A stretch of DNA of 64,000 nucleotides from assembly GCA_964491915.1 (NCBI GenBank), contig CAZBHS010000030.1:1-64000 (forward strand). Direction: 5' to 3'. Position 1 is the stretch's first letter. Every line of letters starts with the position of its first letter. Under the pieces are notes generated by a model, which had not been told where the DNA came from, searched no databases, and worked only from the letters and a program-made list of their open reading frames with translations. A program made the position numbers and the translations under genes. This stretch comes from JAHELQ01 sp964491915. GTDB lineage: Bacteria > Acidobacteriota > Aminicenantia > UBA2199. Shown here in pieces: positions 8,099 through 18,610 of this stretch.

Positions 8099-8755
8099 AT
8101 GAAGCAGCAGCAAAAAATAAGAGTACCGCTACACGTTCTTCTTGTCTTAATTTTTCTTTTGGGAATTTCATCTTTAGGATTTGGCCGCATCAAAGTGAAT
8201 TGGTCGCCTATCGCCTTTGTCAATGTAATGCTGACGGGCAGCTCGATGAATCAGTTTGTTGTGGAGGGAGCCAGTTATTTTTTTAAGTCCCATTCTTCTT
8301 ATCTTGAATTGCTTCAAAAAATTGAGGTTTCTGAAATAGAACTTGTTCCACCTGGCATTCTTGACGAAACTGCGAATACTGCGATAAAGTTGATGGAGGA
8401 TACGGTCATCGCTTATGATAAATTGAAGTTGTGGGCGGATGCAACCCCATATGACGAAGCGGTAATCGCTCGTTTGAAAAAATTCAATTACAAAAAATTT
8501 CAGCGAGAGAATTCGTTGAACCAGACTCTATTTTGGAAGGTAAGGGAATACCTGATGAAAGGAGACGTCTGCGGTATATACGATAAAATGCTTTTGGATT
8601 CGAAGACTATATTGAATCTGCTTCGTGAAATCGAGTCGGAATTAGCCGCAGGTAATATTCCCGACAATCATCGCTGGTGGAATTTAAATCAAGTGTATCT
8701 TGAATCTTTGATTTTTGACCAATATGTGGCAATGGTTTTTTATGCGATAAAGTAG
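8099..8755 (+). CDS. Secreted protein of unknown family, paralogue B
   Basis: 218 residues with a signal peptide (basic start, then HVLLVLIFLLGISSLGFG). It is the second member of the pair with the gene at 7167; the conserved blocks are listed there. Differences include one cysteine in GDVCGIY where A has arginine. A CTGGAGG ribosome binding site precedes the ATG. The 269-base gap between the paralogues contains a candidate structured RNA and the gene may have its own promoter. Function unknown. A RiPP-like precursor follows about 300 bases downstream, but nothing in the sequence links the two. Confidence 0.8.
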   Translation: MKQQQKIRVPLHVLLVLIFLLGISSLGFGRIKVNWSPIAFVNVMLTGSSMNQFVVEGASYFFKSHSSYLELLQKIEVSEIELVPPGILDETANTAIKLMEDTVIAYDKLKLWADATPYDEAVIARLKKFNYKKFQRENSLNQTLFWKVREYLMKGDVCGIYDKMLLDSKTILNLLREIESELAAGNIPDNHRWWNLNQVYLESLIFDQYVAMVFYAIK

Positions 8756-8846
8756 CGGGCTTTTTTTTCTTCTGGAAGAATCTATTTGTGGGGGCTGAGC
8801 CCCTCAAATAGTAGCATTATCCCGTAGCATTAAAACAAAAAGTAAA

Positions 8847-8912
8847 CTTTTGCAAAAAAAAGTGGGATTTTTTTATAAAAAAATAGTATTTTTTTTTGGA
8901 GTTTGTTATAAT
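8847..8912 (+). promoter_or_regulatory. T-rich element and -10 box upstream of the first RiPP-like precursor
   Basis: TATAAT stands at 8907-8912, about 140 bases before the precursor start, without a good -35 box. Just upstream, CTTTTGCA followed by A-rich, GTGG and T-rich blocks (8847-8877) resembles a segment at 29772-29803 downstream of the third precursor. Confidence 0.3.
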
Positions 8913-9050
8913 TCGTTTGGAGCTAATCAATGCCCAGTTTAGCAACATGTCAAATGCAAGTTTCTTGTAGATTTTTAAGGAGCACCATGATACAGGATAA
9001 ATATATCATCGCCTTTCGAAGCTAAATGTATGAAACAAGGAGATAAAAAA

Positions 9051-9221
9051 ATGAAGCAAAACAAACTCAACAAAAAACTCACTTTGGCAAAAAAAACCAT
9101 CATGAACATGTCCACCCAGGACATGAAACAGATTTACGGAGGAATCGATACTCTTCTTCTAACGTTGTGTGATTGCCCCGAAAACACAGATTTGATTTTT
9201 ACCCGTAGATCTTGTGATTGA
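9051..9221 (+). CDS. RiPP-like precursor peptide 1 (double-glycine leader)
   Basis: 56 residues from the ATG at 9051, chosen because AAGGAGA lies nine bases upstream; an ATG 21 bases earlier has no ribosome binding site. The leader (residues 1-31) contains NKKLTLAKKTI, the motif of class I lanthipeptide-type leaders, and ends in YGG. The 25-residue putative core has three cysteines (CDC near its middle and one next to the C-terminus) plus Thr and Ser. It belongs with the peptides at 29139 and 29500, but its core differs. No LanB/C dehydratase or cyclase, peptidase-transporter or obvious maturase is adjacent. Whether it is modified is unknown. Confidence 0.7.
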   Translation: MKQNKLNKKLTLAKKTIMNMSTQDMKQIYGGIDTLLLTLCDCPENTDLIFTRRSCD

Positions 9222-9568
9222 TGAGCGCTTGTCTGGATTTTTTTTGTAATTACAATCATTACTCCCACTCAATGATTGCAATTAATGGACTACAATTTTA
9301 TACCACCCCAAAGGTAAAAAAATTGAATTTTTCCGCTTTTCTTTGGTTTATCTCCCCGGCTATAATTGGCGAATTTTTATGAATAATGCGCAAAAAGGAC
9401 AAAAAAGAATGTGTGAATTTTCTGTTCTACCTGCCCCAAACCAAGGAAAGTGTTCACTAAATCAGACGAGTTTCCGATTTATCGGATTTAAAGAAATGTA
9501 GAAGACTGGAACGGCGCTGCGACATTAGTCCAGCGCCTCCGGTCTTTAATTTCCCCCAAAATAAAATC
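9222..9568. other. Intergenic region between precursor 1 and glmS
   Basis: Holds the terminator-like hairpin at 9504-9544. A TATAAT at 9361-9366 stands 12 bases before an ATG (9379) that opens a 40-codon frame with two cysteines and no ribosome binding site; no -35 box fits, so it is not called as a gene. Confidence 0.4.
9504..9544 (-). terminator. Terminator-like hairpin after glmS
   Basis: GGCGCTG (9513-9519) pairs with CAGCGCC (9531-9537), with partial pairing beyond. On the minus strand the stem is followed by a T/C-rich stretch rather than a clean T run. Confidence 0.45.
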
Positions 9569-11395
<1,827 letters not shown>

Positions 11396-11412
11396 ATCTC
11401 CCTCCTCAGGTT

Positions 11413-12792
11413 TTATTTAAAATGAGATAACTGGGTTTTCCCTAATGGATACACATTGAAGCCCATGTGATACAAATCATGGTGGTTTAAAATATTCCTT
11501 CCATCAAAAATAAACGCCGGCTTCTTCATTGATGCAAAAATTTTTTGGTAATCAAGCGACCGATATTCATCCCATTCCGTGATGATGGCAATCGCGTCGG
11601 CGCCTTCGGCGGCTTTGTATGGATCCGGTTCATACGTCACCAATTGATCGATTCCTTCAAGATCAATTCTGGCATTGTCCAAAGCCTTGGGATCGCTGAT
11701 GATTACCTGCGCATGTTCCTCCAAAAGTTTCCTGGTGATATCGATGGCGGGCGATTCCCGGGTGTCTCCGGTGTTTGCTTTAAACGCAAATCCGAATAGC
11801 GCGATTTTTTTATTCGCCACAGTGCTGAACATCTCTTTGACAATCTGCCGTACAAAACGGTCTTTCTGAAAATCATTCATTTTGATGACCTGATGCCAAT
11901 AATCCGCCACTTCGTCAAGGTGATAGCTCCGGGCGATGTAGACAAGGTTTAGGATGTCCTTTTTGAAACATGAACCGCCGAATCCCACACTGGGATTCAA
12001 GAATTTATTTCCAATCCGGGAATCGGCGCCAACTGCGTAGGAGATTTCAGCGATATCGGCATCTGTCTTCTCGCACAACGCGCTGATGGAATTGATGGAT
12101 GATATCCGCTGCGCCAGGAACGCGTTGGCTACCAATTTGGACAATTCGGACGACCACAAATTGGCGGTGATGATCCGGTTTTCCGGCAACCAGTGTCTAT
12201 AAATAGCCGCGATCTCTTCCGCCGCCGCCAGGCCTTTTTCAGTTTTATGGGAGCCGATGAGGACGCGGTCGCCTTCCAACAAATCGGAAATCGCTGTGCC
12301 TTCGGCTAAAAATTCAGGATTGGATACGACTTCGAAATGAAAATCCTTGTCATTTGCTTTAAGAATCCGTTCCATCGCTTCGGCGGTCCGCACCGGGAGC
12401 GTGCTTTTTTCGACGATTGTCTTGTCGCCGTTCGCATGCTCGACAATCTGGTGGGCGGTTTTTTCCCAATATTGAAGGTCGGAAGCCATCCCCGCCCCTT
12501 CGCCGAATGTTTTGGTCGGTGTATTGACGGAAACAAAAATAATATCAGCTTCCCGGATACCTTCCTCCACGTTGGTGTCGAAAAAAAGGTTCCGACCGCG
12601 GCATTCCCGCACAACCTCATCGAGTCCCGGCTCGAAAATCGGCAGATTATCGGAGTTCCATTGTTTGATTTTTTCATGATTTATATCAACGACATTCACT
12701 TTGTATTCGGGGCACTTTAACGCGATTACAGCCATTGTGGGCCCTCCCACGTAACCCGCTCCTATACACAAGATATTTTTCTTAAATTCCAT
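11413..12792 (-). CDS. ugd: UDP-glucose 6-dehydrogenase (UDP-glucuronate forming)
   Basis: 459 residues. The N-terminal NAD-binding fold starts ILCIGAGYVGGPT, the middle domain has VEKSTLPVRTAE and NPEFLAEGTAISDL, and the catalytic cysteine sits in GFGGSCFKKDI. The C-terminal UDP-binding domain contains ALFGFAFKANTGDTRESPAI. Length, the alternative SCFKKDI loop and the long N-terminus resemble the animal-type UDP-glucose dehydrogenases more than the roughly 430-residue E. coli type. It oxidises UDP-glucose to UDP-glucuronate, the substrate of the epimerase encoded 11 bases upstream in the same transcript. AGGAGA precedes the ATG. Confidence 0.95.
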   Translation of the reverse strand: MEFKKNILCIGAGYVGGPTMAVIALKCPEYKVNVVDINHEKIKQWNSDNLPIFEPGLDEVVRECRGRNLFFDTNVEEGIREADIIFVSVNTPTKTFGEGAGMASDLQYWEKTAHQIVEHANGDKTIVEKSTLPVRTAEAMERILKANDKDFHFEVVSNPEFLAEGTAISDLLEGDRVLIGSHKTEKGLAAAEEIAAIYRHWLPENRIITANLWSSELSKLVANAFLAQRISSINSISALCEKTDADIAEISYAVGADSRIGNKFLNPSVGFGGSCFKKDILNLVYIARSYHLDEVADYWHQVIKMNDFQKDRFVRQIVKEMFSTVANKKIALFGFAFKANTGDTRESPAIDITRKLLEEHAQVIISDPKALDNARIDLEGIDQLVTYEPDPYKAAEGADAIAIITEWDEYRSLDYQKIFASMKKPAFIFDGRNILNHHDLYHMGFNVYPLGKTQLSHFK

Positions 12793-12803
12793 GATCTCTC
12801 CTT

Positions 12804-13907
12804 TCAGATCTGTATATTAAAATAATGTTTGTACCAATCGACAAAATGTGAAACACCTTCCTCTATCGATGTCTCAGGTTTGAAGCCCACATAGTCGTAC
12901 AATGCGTCTATGTCGGCGTATGTGGCGGGGACATCTCCCTTTTGCATCGGTAGATAATTGATATTGGCTTTTTTCCCGATTTTTTCCTCGATGATCTGGA
13001 TAAATGTCTTTAGATTCACCGGTTTGTGATTGCCAATGTTAAAAATCCTGTACGGCGCTTTCGATGTCGCCGGATCCGGGGCCATTCCGTTCCATTCGGT
13101 GTTTGGCACGGGTACTCTCAACATTACCCGGTACACGCCCTCGACAATATCGTCAATGTAGGTAAAGTCGCGCTTCATGTTGCCGTGATTGAATACATCG
13201 ATAGGAACATCCTCGACTATTTTTTTTGTAAAAATAAAAGTCGCCATGTCTGGGCGTCCCCAGGGGCCGTAGACGGTAAAAAATCGAAGACCGGTGGTGG
13301 GAACACCAAATAGGTGGGAATAGGTGTGGGCCATCAATTCACTGGATTTTTTGGTGGCCGCGTACAACGAGATTGGATGGTCCACGTTGTGGTGAACCGA
13401 AAACGGCATTTTTTCATTCGAGCCGTAAACGGAGGAAGAGGAGGCGTAAGCCAGGTGTTTTACCGGGTGGTTGCGACAATTTTCGAGAATATTCAGAAAT
13501 CCTGTAATATTGCTCTGAATGTAGGCGTGAGGATTCTCGAGGGAATAGCGAACGCCGGCCTGAGCTGCTAAATGAACGACATAATCCGGTTTGGTTTCTT
13601 GAAAAATGTCATTGATCATCGCGGTATCCGTGAGCTCTGTTTTGTAGAATTTCAACAATGGTTGCGCGTCTGCGGTGATCGCGGAATTTTTTACTAAGGC
13701 GTTGACATCCTCCGGGGCGAAACCCAATGTCAACAACCGGTCCGTCTTGAGTGTCGGCGAGTAGTAATCGTTGAGGTTATCGATGCCAACGACATGAATA
13801 CCTTGAGCGATTAATTTTTTTGTAAGGTGAAAGCCAATAAATCCTGCCATCCCGGTGAGAAGCACTTTTTTCTCACAATTCCGATTCGGTGTGTTTTTCT
13901 CTTGCAT
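12804..13907 (-). CDS. UDP-glucuronate 4-epimerase (SDR family)
   Basis: 367 residues. Glycine-rich NAD-binding start TGMAGFIGFHLTK, then IDNLNDYYSPTLK, which is typical of UDP-glucuronate 4-epimerases, HLAAQAGVRYSLENPHAY, and the catalytic YxxxK as YAATKK followed by TGLRFFTVYGPWGRPDMA. It converts UDP-glucuronate to UDP-galacturonate for capsule or LPS. It is the first gene of the transcript that continues into ugd and glmS. A TATAAT (minus strand, 13958-13953) lies 46 bases before the ATG, without a clear -35 box; an 11-base motif ACATCTTACAC (13961-13971) abuts it and recurs upstream of ftsY. Confidence 0.93.
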   Translation of the reverse strand: MQEKNTPNRNCEKKVLLTGMAGFIGFHLTKKLIAQGIHVVGIDNLNDYYSPTLKTDRLLTLGFAPEDVNALVKNSAITADAQPLLKFYKTELTDTAMINDIFQETKPDYVVHLAAQAGVRYSLENPHAYIQSNITGFLNILENCRNHPVKHLAYASSSSVYGSNEKMPFSVHHNVDHPISLYAATKKSSELMAHTYSHLFGVPTTGLRFFTVYGPWGRPDMATFIFTKKIVEDVPIDVFNHGNMKRDFTYIDDIVEGVYRVMLRVPVPNTEWNGMAPDPATSKAPYRIFNIGNHKPVNLKTFIQIIEEKIGKKANINYLPMQKGDVPATYADIDALYDYVGFKPETSIEEGVSHFVDWYKHYFNIQI

Positions 13908-14040
13908 CTAATATTCCTGTTGGGTTATTTTATCTTCCATTTTGTATGAAAAATTATAACACATCTTACACTAAAATAAAAAAGAATGAGTTAAGTTAAT
14001 CCTGTTTTGCCGGGTTATTGGAATAAATTGACGAGGCGCA

Positions 14041-14077
14041 AACAAGGGGGCGAATGCTGAAATTCCGCCCCCTGTTT
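14041..14077 (-). terminator. GC-rich terminator-like hairpin after the TonB-type gene
   Basis: AGGGGGCG (14045-14052) pairs with CGCCCCCT (14066-14073), extended by AACA/TGTT outside. On the minus strand it follows the TonB-type stop by about 30 bases; the T run is short. Confidence 0.5.
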
Positions 14078-14106
14078 CCGGGATGTGATAGAGACGGTTG
14101 AGTCGC

Positions 14107-14841
14107 CTAACGCAGATTGAATGTAATCGTGACTGTGAACACCACGGGTTTTGGGACTCCGTTCACGATGTAAGGTTCGTAAATCCATTGGCGCACCGCC
14201 GCCACCGCCGCGTTTTTCAACAACGGGTGACCGGAGATGACCTTTGTTGTCTTGACATTCCCGTAGATATCGGTGACCGCTTCGATAATAACCACGCCTC
14301 TGACTCTGGCGATCATCGCTGTTTTGGGATATTGCGGTTCGATGCGGCGAACCAGTTTCGGCGCCGTGACCTGGCTGACTCTCAAAACCGGAGCATCCGT
14401 CGCCTCGCCCATACCGCCCATCACGCCTTCCCAGGAACCGCCGACGATTCCTTCGTCGAATCCACCCACCACGCCGTCGGGATCTCCAAATTCAGGTAGC
14501 TCTTCTTCTTCGATGGTTGCCGGCGGCGCCAAAGGCGCCACAAATTGAGTGGTGGGGACAGGCTTGGGTTTCGCTGCCCGCGGCGCCTTTTTCTCGGTAT
14601 TGGGGCGACGGCCTTTGCCTTTGCTTGCGGGCTTGCCTGCCGGAGGGGTCGGTAGGGGAGGAGTGGTCAATGTCACACTGGTGACTTTCAGTTCCGGTAG
14701 TTGAGTGGACGCGTCCATCAACGGGGCAACGATTAGGGTGACCGCGATCAAGGCGTGTAAGAGGGCGGAAAGCGGAAACAAGAGCCAGGTCTTGGTCTTT
14801 TGTTTTTCCACCATCACACTACTAAACAATTTCTTTTCCAT
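14107..14841 (-). CDS. TonB C-terminal domain energy transducer
   Basis: 244 residues from the ATG at 14841, chosen because AGGAGG stands six bases upstream; an upstream ATG at 14880 has no such site. The layout is cytoplasmic start, one transmembrane helix (LLFPLSALLHALIAVTLIV), a proline/alanine/lysine-rich spacer (TTPPLPTPPAGKP), then a glycine-rich stretch and the TonB C-terminal fold (RRIEPQYPKTAMIARVRGVV, and VRQWIYEPYIVNGVP near the end). Such proteins transmit the proton gradient from ExbB/ExbD to outer-membrane receptors; exbB/exbD are not in the window. The preceding gene ends ten bases before the start codon, so the two are probably co-transcribed. Confidence 0.9.
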   Translation of the reverse strand: MEKKLFSSVMVEKQKTKTWLLFPLSALLHALIAVTLIVAPLMDASTQLPELKVTSVTLTTPPLPTPPAGKPASKGKGRRPNTEKKAPRAAKPKPVPTTQFVAPLAPPATIEEEELPEFGDPDGVVGGFDEGIVGGSWEGVMGGMGEATDAPVLRVSQVTAPKLVRRIEPQYPKTAMIARVRGVVIIEAVTDIYGNVKTTKVISGHPLLKNAAVAAVRQWIYEPYIVNGVPKPVVFTVTITFNLR

Positions 14842-14851
14842 TGTAACCTCC

Positions 14852-15151
14852 TCATGGGTCCATGGCTTGTGTCCTTCCACCCATAAGATGTGCTAAATGG
14901 AAGATTTCTTCGTCCTGTTTCCTGTTTCCGGTCAGGTTGAAGAGAAAATTTTTGGAGGCTATCGCCTGGGACCCGGCAACGAAGATTGCAATCCTGGGTG
15001 ACGAATAGGGTGATACCCCTGAAGCCTCCGATAATATAGCGTGGGCCTCTTCGTTCACCTCGAAAAGGTTCAGTTCGTTGATATCGAACACCAGATATTT
15101 GTCCAGACGCTTGAGTAGGTGTAGCTCTTTTGTTTGCAGTAAATCCGTCAT
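14852..15151 (-). CDS. Small protein resembling the N-terminal leader-binding part of SPASM radical SAM maturases
   Basis: 99 residues. The first half (LLKRLDKYLVFDINELNLFEVNEEAHAIL) has the pattern found at the start of SPASM-type peptide maturases and in PqqD-like proteins: a strand stating that the polypeptide is known by residue, then xxxFEVNExAxxIL. Those regions bind leader peptides of RiPPs. No radical SAM cluster follows; the protein ends after another 45 residues. It may be a free-standing recognition protein, or the remnant of a maturase gene whose remainder was lost. AGGAG lies about 13 bases before the ATG, a long spacing. It overlaps nothing and is followed directly by the TonB-type gene. 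Confidence 0.4.
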   Translation of the reverse strand: MTDLLQTKELHLLKRLDKYLVFDINELNLFEVNEEAHAILSEASGVSPYSSPRIAIFVAGSQAIASKNFLFNLTGNRKQDEEIFHLAHLMGGRTQAMDP

Positions 15152-15305
15152 ATCAGGTTCTCTTACTCCTTTTCATTTTCAGAAAAATCCCGAAATAAAC
15201 CATCGTTATCCTCTCAAAATGAAGATAGGCAAGGCTAGTCTAGATTAATGCCGGGAAATAAGTATAAAGAAACAAAAGATAATTATCAATGTGGGCATTT
15301 ACGAC

Positions 15306-15348
15306 GATCTCTTGGCTCGTGAATGCCGTTCGACCGGGCGGGGAGAAG
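15306..15348 (+). repeat. Left copy of a 43-base imperfect direct repeat flanking the restriction-modification genes
   Basis: ATCTCTTGGCTCGTGAATG (15307-15325) is identical to 19444-19462. After it, 16 aligned bases are partly conserved and GGAGAAG (15342-15348) matches 19479-19485 without a gap. In this copy the position of the right copy's TATAAT is GGGCGG. Confidence 0.75.
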
Positions 15349-15363
15349 CGGCGGAGAATTGGA

Positions 15364-15391
15364 TTGACATTTCTTTTCATATTGTTATAAT
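15364..15391 (+). promoter_or_regulatory. Promoter of the restriction-modification operon, likely leaderless
   Basis: TTGACA (15364-15369), 16 bases, TATAAT (15386-15391). The methyltransferase ATG at 15401 is only nine bases after the -10 box, so transcription should begin within about three bases of the start codon. No Shine-Dalgarno sequence is present. Confidence 0.75.
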
Positions 15392-15400
15392 CAAGAGCAA

Positions 15401-18400
15401 ATGGATAATCTTGCATTATTATATAAAACGTTAGATTACCAAAATGGGAATCTCCTTCCGGCTACAGACGATCCTTCACATTGCGAAAATGAAACCGATT
15501 GGGTCGAAAAGGGAGAATGGTTATCCGCTGCAAAAAGAGCGGGCGCTGAAAAAGTTTTCTTCGTCGAAAACAATCCGGTTGTCATATTCGCAGAATGCGG
15601 CGCTCAATTACAAGAAAAAGTCAAGACTTTTAACCGGGTGTGGAGTTTGGCCCGCCCCAGAATTCTGTTTTTGGCGTCTCCTGGCGAGATAACGGTTTAT
15701 GACCTGGCGCAAAAACCGGTGGATGAAAATAAAGAGAGGGAATGGAGCAAACTCAAGCATCTCGATGTGTTCCGGCAGACACTCGACGTGACCAAACAGC
15801 TCCAGGCATATCATCGCGATCATCTGGAATCGGGACGCCTCTTTGCCGAAAAGCGGTTCGGCGATATTAAACATCGCGCAGACAAGTCGTTGATCCGGGA
15901 CCTGAACACTGTTCGAACCGAGCTTGTAAACGCCGGCCTTTCGGGCGAAAAAGTCAAGTACGCCCATGCCCTCATCGGGCGCTCGATATTTATTCGCTAC
16001 CTTGAAGACCGTAATATAGTGACTGAGGATTATTTTCTGGCTGTGGCGAAGACACAAACCGGCTGGGCTGAATTGTTGGGGGAACCCGCTCCAAGAACAG
16101 GGATTGATTTCTCCCTCCAGAAAACATTCTATCCCCGGGTATTGTCGAGTAAAGAATTCACCTACGCGCTATTCAAAAAACTCGCCCGAGATTTCAACGG
16201 GGACATGTTTCCCAATGTGGATGAAGAGGAACCGGCGGTCACCCAGGAACATCTCACGTTGATGCAGGATCTTCTCTATGGGGATATCGGCGTTCAAAAA
16301 AAATTGTTTTTCTATTCTTACCGGTTCAACATTGTTCCCCTTGATTTGATCAGTTCGATCTATGAAGCGTTTTATCATGAGACTCCCCTCAATACCTCCA
16401 AAACGAACCAGCGGCGCATGGACGGAGCTTTTTACACGCCGCCGGTTTTAGCGGAGTTTCTCCTTTCCCGCGTCCTGACACCGGAGGTATTGGAACGAAA
16501 TCCGCGGGTTCTCGACCCAGCCTGCGGTTCCGGCATATTCCTGGTGGAGGCTTTCCGGCGGATTGTACGGCATAAATGGTGGGAAAAAGGGCAATTACTG
16601 ACCTTCGAGACTCTCAAAAATATTCTAAAAGAACAGATCGCAGGAATCGAGGTAAACGAGGAGGCTGCGCGAATCACCGCCTTCAGCCTGTATCTCTCCA
16701 TGCTCCATTATCTCGAAACACCGGCTATTGACCGGCAAATCCAATCGGGCAACAAATTGCCCAACCTCCTGGCTTGTGATCGTCGGTCTGAGAATCATTT
16801 CCACTGCATTCTCGCGGAAAATGCATTCGATACGAAAACTATTGCCGGCTTTTCCCATTGGCAAGAGCGGTTCGGCTCTCAGAGCGTCGATGTGGTCATC
16901 GGCAATCCGCCATGGGGGGATCCAGGAACCAACGTTGATCAAAGAACCAGGGGTAGAAACGATGTTGTTGTAAATTGGTGCACATCTACGGGTAAAGCCA
17001 TTGGGGATAAAGAGCCTTCGCAAGCTTTTCTCTGGCGCGCGCTCGATTTCCTGAAAACAGACGGTGTCGGCAGCATGTTAGTACCGGTAGGTGTTCTACT
17101 CAAACATCACCCCGCGTCGCAAGAGTTTCGAAAACAATGGCTACAATTTATCGAATTGACGGAAGTGTATAATTTTTCTCCTGTACGGAAAGCTTTTTTC
17201 AAGGGATCTATTTCGCCCTTTGTCGCCACGATTTTCAAAAAAAGTGTTCAAAATCAGCGAGAGGTTCGTTATTGGTCCGTTATGCCGAGTGAGAGTATTG
17301 TAAAGAATCAAACTGTTCTGCTGTCGAGAAATAATTATAGAATCCTCATGAATCTAGATTTGTCCGATCATCGAATCTGGAAAATTTTCTTGTGGGGCTC
17401 TAATAAAGATTATGATTTGTTATATTTTATCGAAAACTCCAGGAATACTACGACATTAGCTGAACAAACTCTCTTGAAAGCTGTTGGATTTAAAAAAGGT
17501 AATCAGAAGCGAAAAACTCCTGCTTGGCTCTTAAAATATAAAAAAATAAAGGTAACCAATTCATTTTGTAATTATGGAAACTTACGTGATGATGCTTTTG
17601 AGAAAATGCCTCCAATGGTTGAACGTTGTGGTTCAGGTGAAGAGCTTTATCATGGACGGCGATTGATTACTCTCGAGGCTCCCCGTCAGGCTGGAGGCGC
17701 GGATGGAAGACTCGTCGCCCGGTTTGTAACCGAGCCCTTCGCGTTTAACCACTCGTTTCATGTGGTAAAGCTAAAAAAAGACGAGGATTGGATGTATCTT
17801 GTGCTCACCGGCGTACTCTGGTCTTCGCTGGCGCGCTATTTCCTATTTTTCACCTCCCATTTCTGGGGAGTCTGGCGGGATAAAGTTCTGGTAAACGAGC
17901 GACAGCAACTACCAGTTATTTTTGCTAAAGAAAATCCCGCTACAGGAAAAATCATCCGCCTCGTCGAAACGCTTCGCTCCTATCAACCTCGAGAACGGAA
18001 CGCGCTTCATCCGGACGGCGTTCCGGCTGATGAGATCAAACGGCAACGAAAACTGTGGGAAGATGAACTGGACGAAGCCGTATTCGAGCTCTATGATCTT
18101 AGCCAGGAACAAATCGATTTAATCCGCGATTTGTGCGATACAACGCTCCCATTTTATTATAGACCGTTCAAGAGCGCCGCCCTGCAGTTGGTGGTCATCA
18201 ACGATGATGTTTCCGCCATCGAATCCTACATCAAGACCTTCTGCCGCCGCTGGAACGCTTATCTGGGCGCCGATGAAGAGATGCGGGCGCAGATCCATTT
18301 AGGGGCGCACGGCAATATGGTGGCGGTGGAGTTTTTCCCCGCCGATAAGACTGATCCCTGGAACCTCGATGTCAGAGATCAAACCTGGAGTCATATCATC

Positions 18401-18610
18401 GAACAAATCGGCGAAGCATTGGCTCGACCGATGGGGACTTCGCAGGTGGTTCTGGATGGATTGCTGCACGTGATTACCGACTCGGCGATCTTTATTGTCA
18501 AACGCAACGAGAAACGATTGTGGACCCGCAGTCTTGCCCGTGAAGACGCGGAAGCAACCATTTGTAAGCGCATGGTGAACACCACGGCCAAAGGAGAAAA
18601 TCACAACTGA
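15401..18610 (+). CDS. Restriction-modification system DNA methyltransferase (Eco57I-like, N6-adenine type)
   Basis: 1069 residues. The N-terminal 150 residues look like an alpha/beta nuclease-type or sensor domain (FVENNPVVIFAECG, RPRILFLASPGEITVYDL) but no clear PD-(D/E)xK triad is seen. A helical region leads to the methyltransferase core: motif I VLDPACGSGIFLVEAF with DPACGSG at 372-378, and the catalytic NPPW at 502-505, the order of gamma-class N6-adenine enzymes. The segment encoded by about 17160-17650 is visibly more AT-rich than the rest and probably contains the target recognition domain. The last 250 residues are another alpha/beta region. The stop overlaps the start of the endonuclease gene (TGATG). 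Whether it cuts DNA itself, as type IIG enzymes do, is unclear. Confidence 0.85.
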   Translation: MDNLALLYKTLDYQNGNLLPATDDPSHCENETDWVEKGEWLSAAKRAGAEKVFFVENNPVVIFAECGAQLQEKVKTFNRVWSLARPRILFLASPGEITVYDLAQKPVDENKEREWSKLKHLDVFRQTLDVTKQLQAYHRDHLESGRLFAEKRFGDIKHRADKSLIRDLNTVRTELVNAGLSGEKVKYAHALIGRSIFIRYLEDRNIVTEDYFLAVAKTQTGWAELLGEPAPRTGIDFSLQKTFYPRVLSSKEFTYALFKKLARDFNGDMFPNVDEEEPAVTQEHLTLMQDLLYGDIGVQKKLFFYSYRFNIVPLDLISSIYEAFYHETPLNTSKTNQRRMDGAFYTPPVLAEFLLSRVLTPEVLERNPRVLDPACGSGIFLVEAFRRIVRHKWWEKGQLLTFETLKNILKEQIAGIEVNEEAARITAFSLYLSMLHYLETPAIDRQIQSGNKLPNLLACDRRSENHFHCILAENAFDTKTIAGFSHWQERFGSQSVDVVIGNPPWGDPGTNVDQRTRGRNDVVVNWCTSTGKAIGDKEPSQAFLWRALDFLKTDGVGSMLVPVGVLLKHHPASQEFRKQWLQFIELTEVYNFSPVRKAFFKGSISPFVATIFKKSVQNQREVRYWSVMPSESIVKNQTVLLSRNNYRILMNLDLSDHRIWKIFLWGSNKDYDLLYFIENSRNTTTLAEQTLLKAVGFKKGNQKRKTPAWLLKYKKIKVTNSFCNYGNLRDDAFEKMPPMVERCGSGEELYHGRRLITLEAPRQAGGADGRLVARFVTEPFAFNHSFHVVKLKKDEDWMYLVLTGVLWSSLARYFLFFTSHFWGVWRDKVLVNERQQLPVIFAKENPATGKIIRLVETLRSYQPRERNALHPDGVPADEIKRQRKLWEDELDEAVFELYDLSQEQIDLIRDLCDTTLPFYYRPFKSAALQLVVINDDVSAIESYIKTFCRRWNAYLGADEEMRAQIHLGAHGNMVAVEFFPADKTDPWNLDVRDQTWSHIIEQIGEALARPMGTSQVVLDGLLHVITDSAIFIVKRNEKRLWTRSLAREDAEATICKRMVNTTAKGENHN

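Noticed and set aside
9379..9501. 40-codon frame with a TATAAT 12 bases upstream
   Set aside because: No -35 box at a usable distance and no ribosome binding site; two cysteines are not enough to call another precursor.
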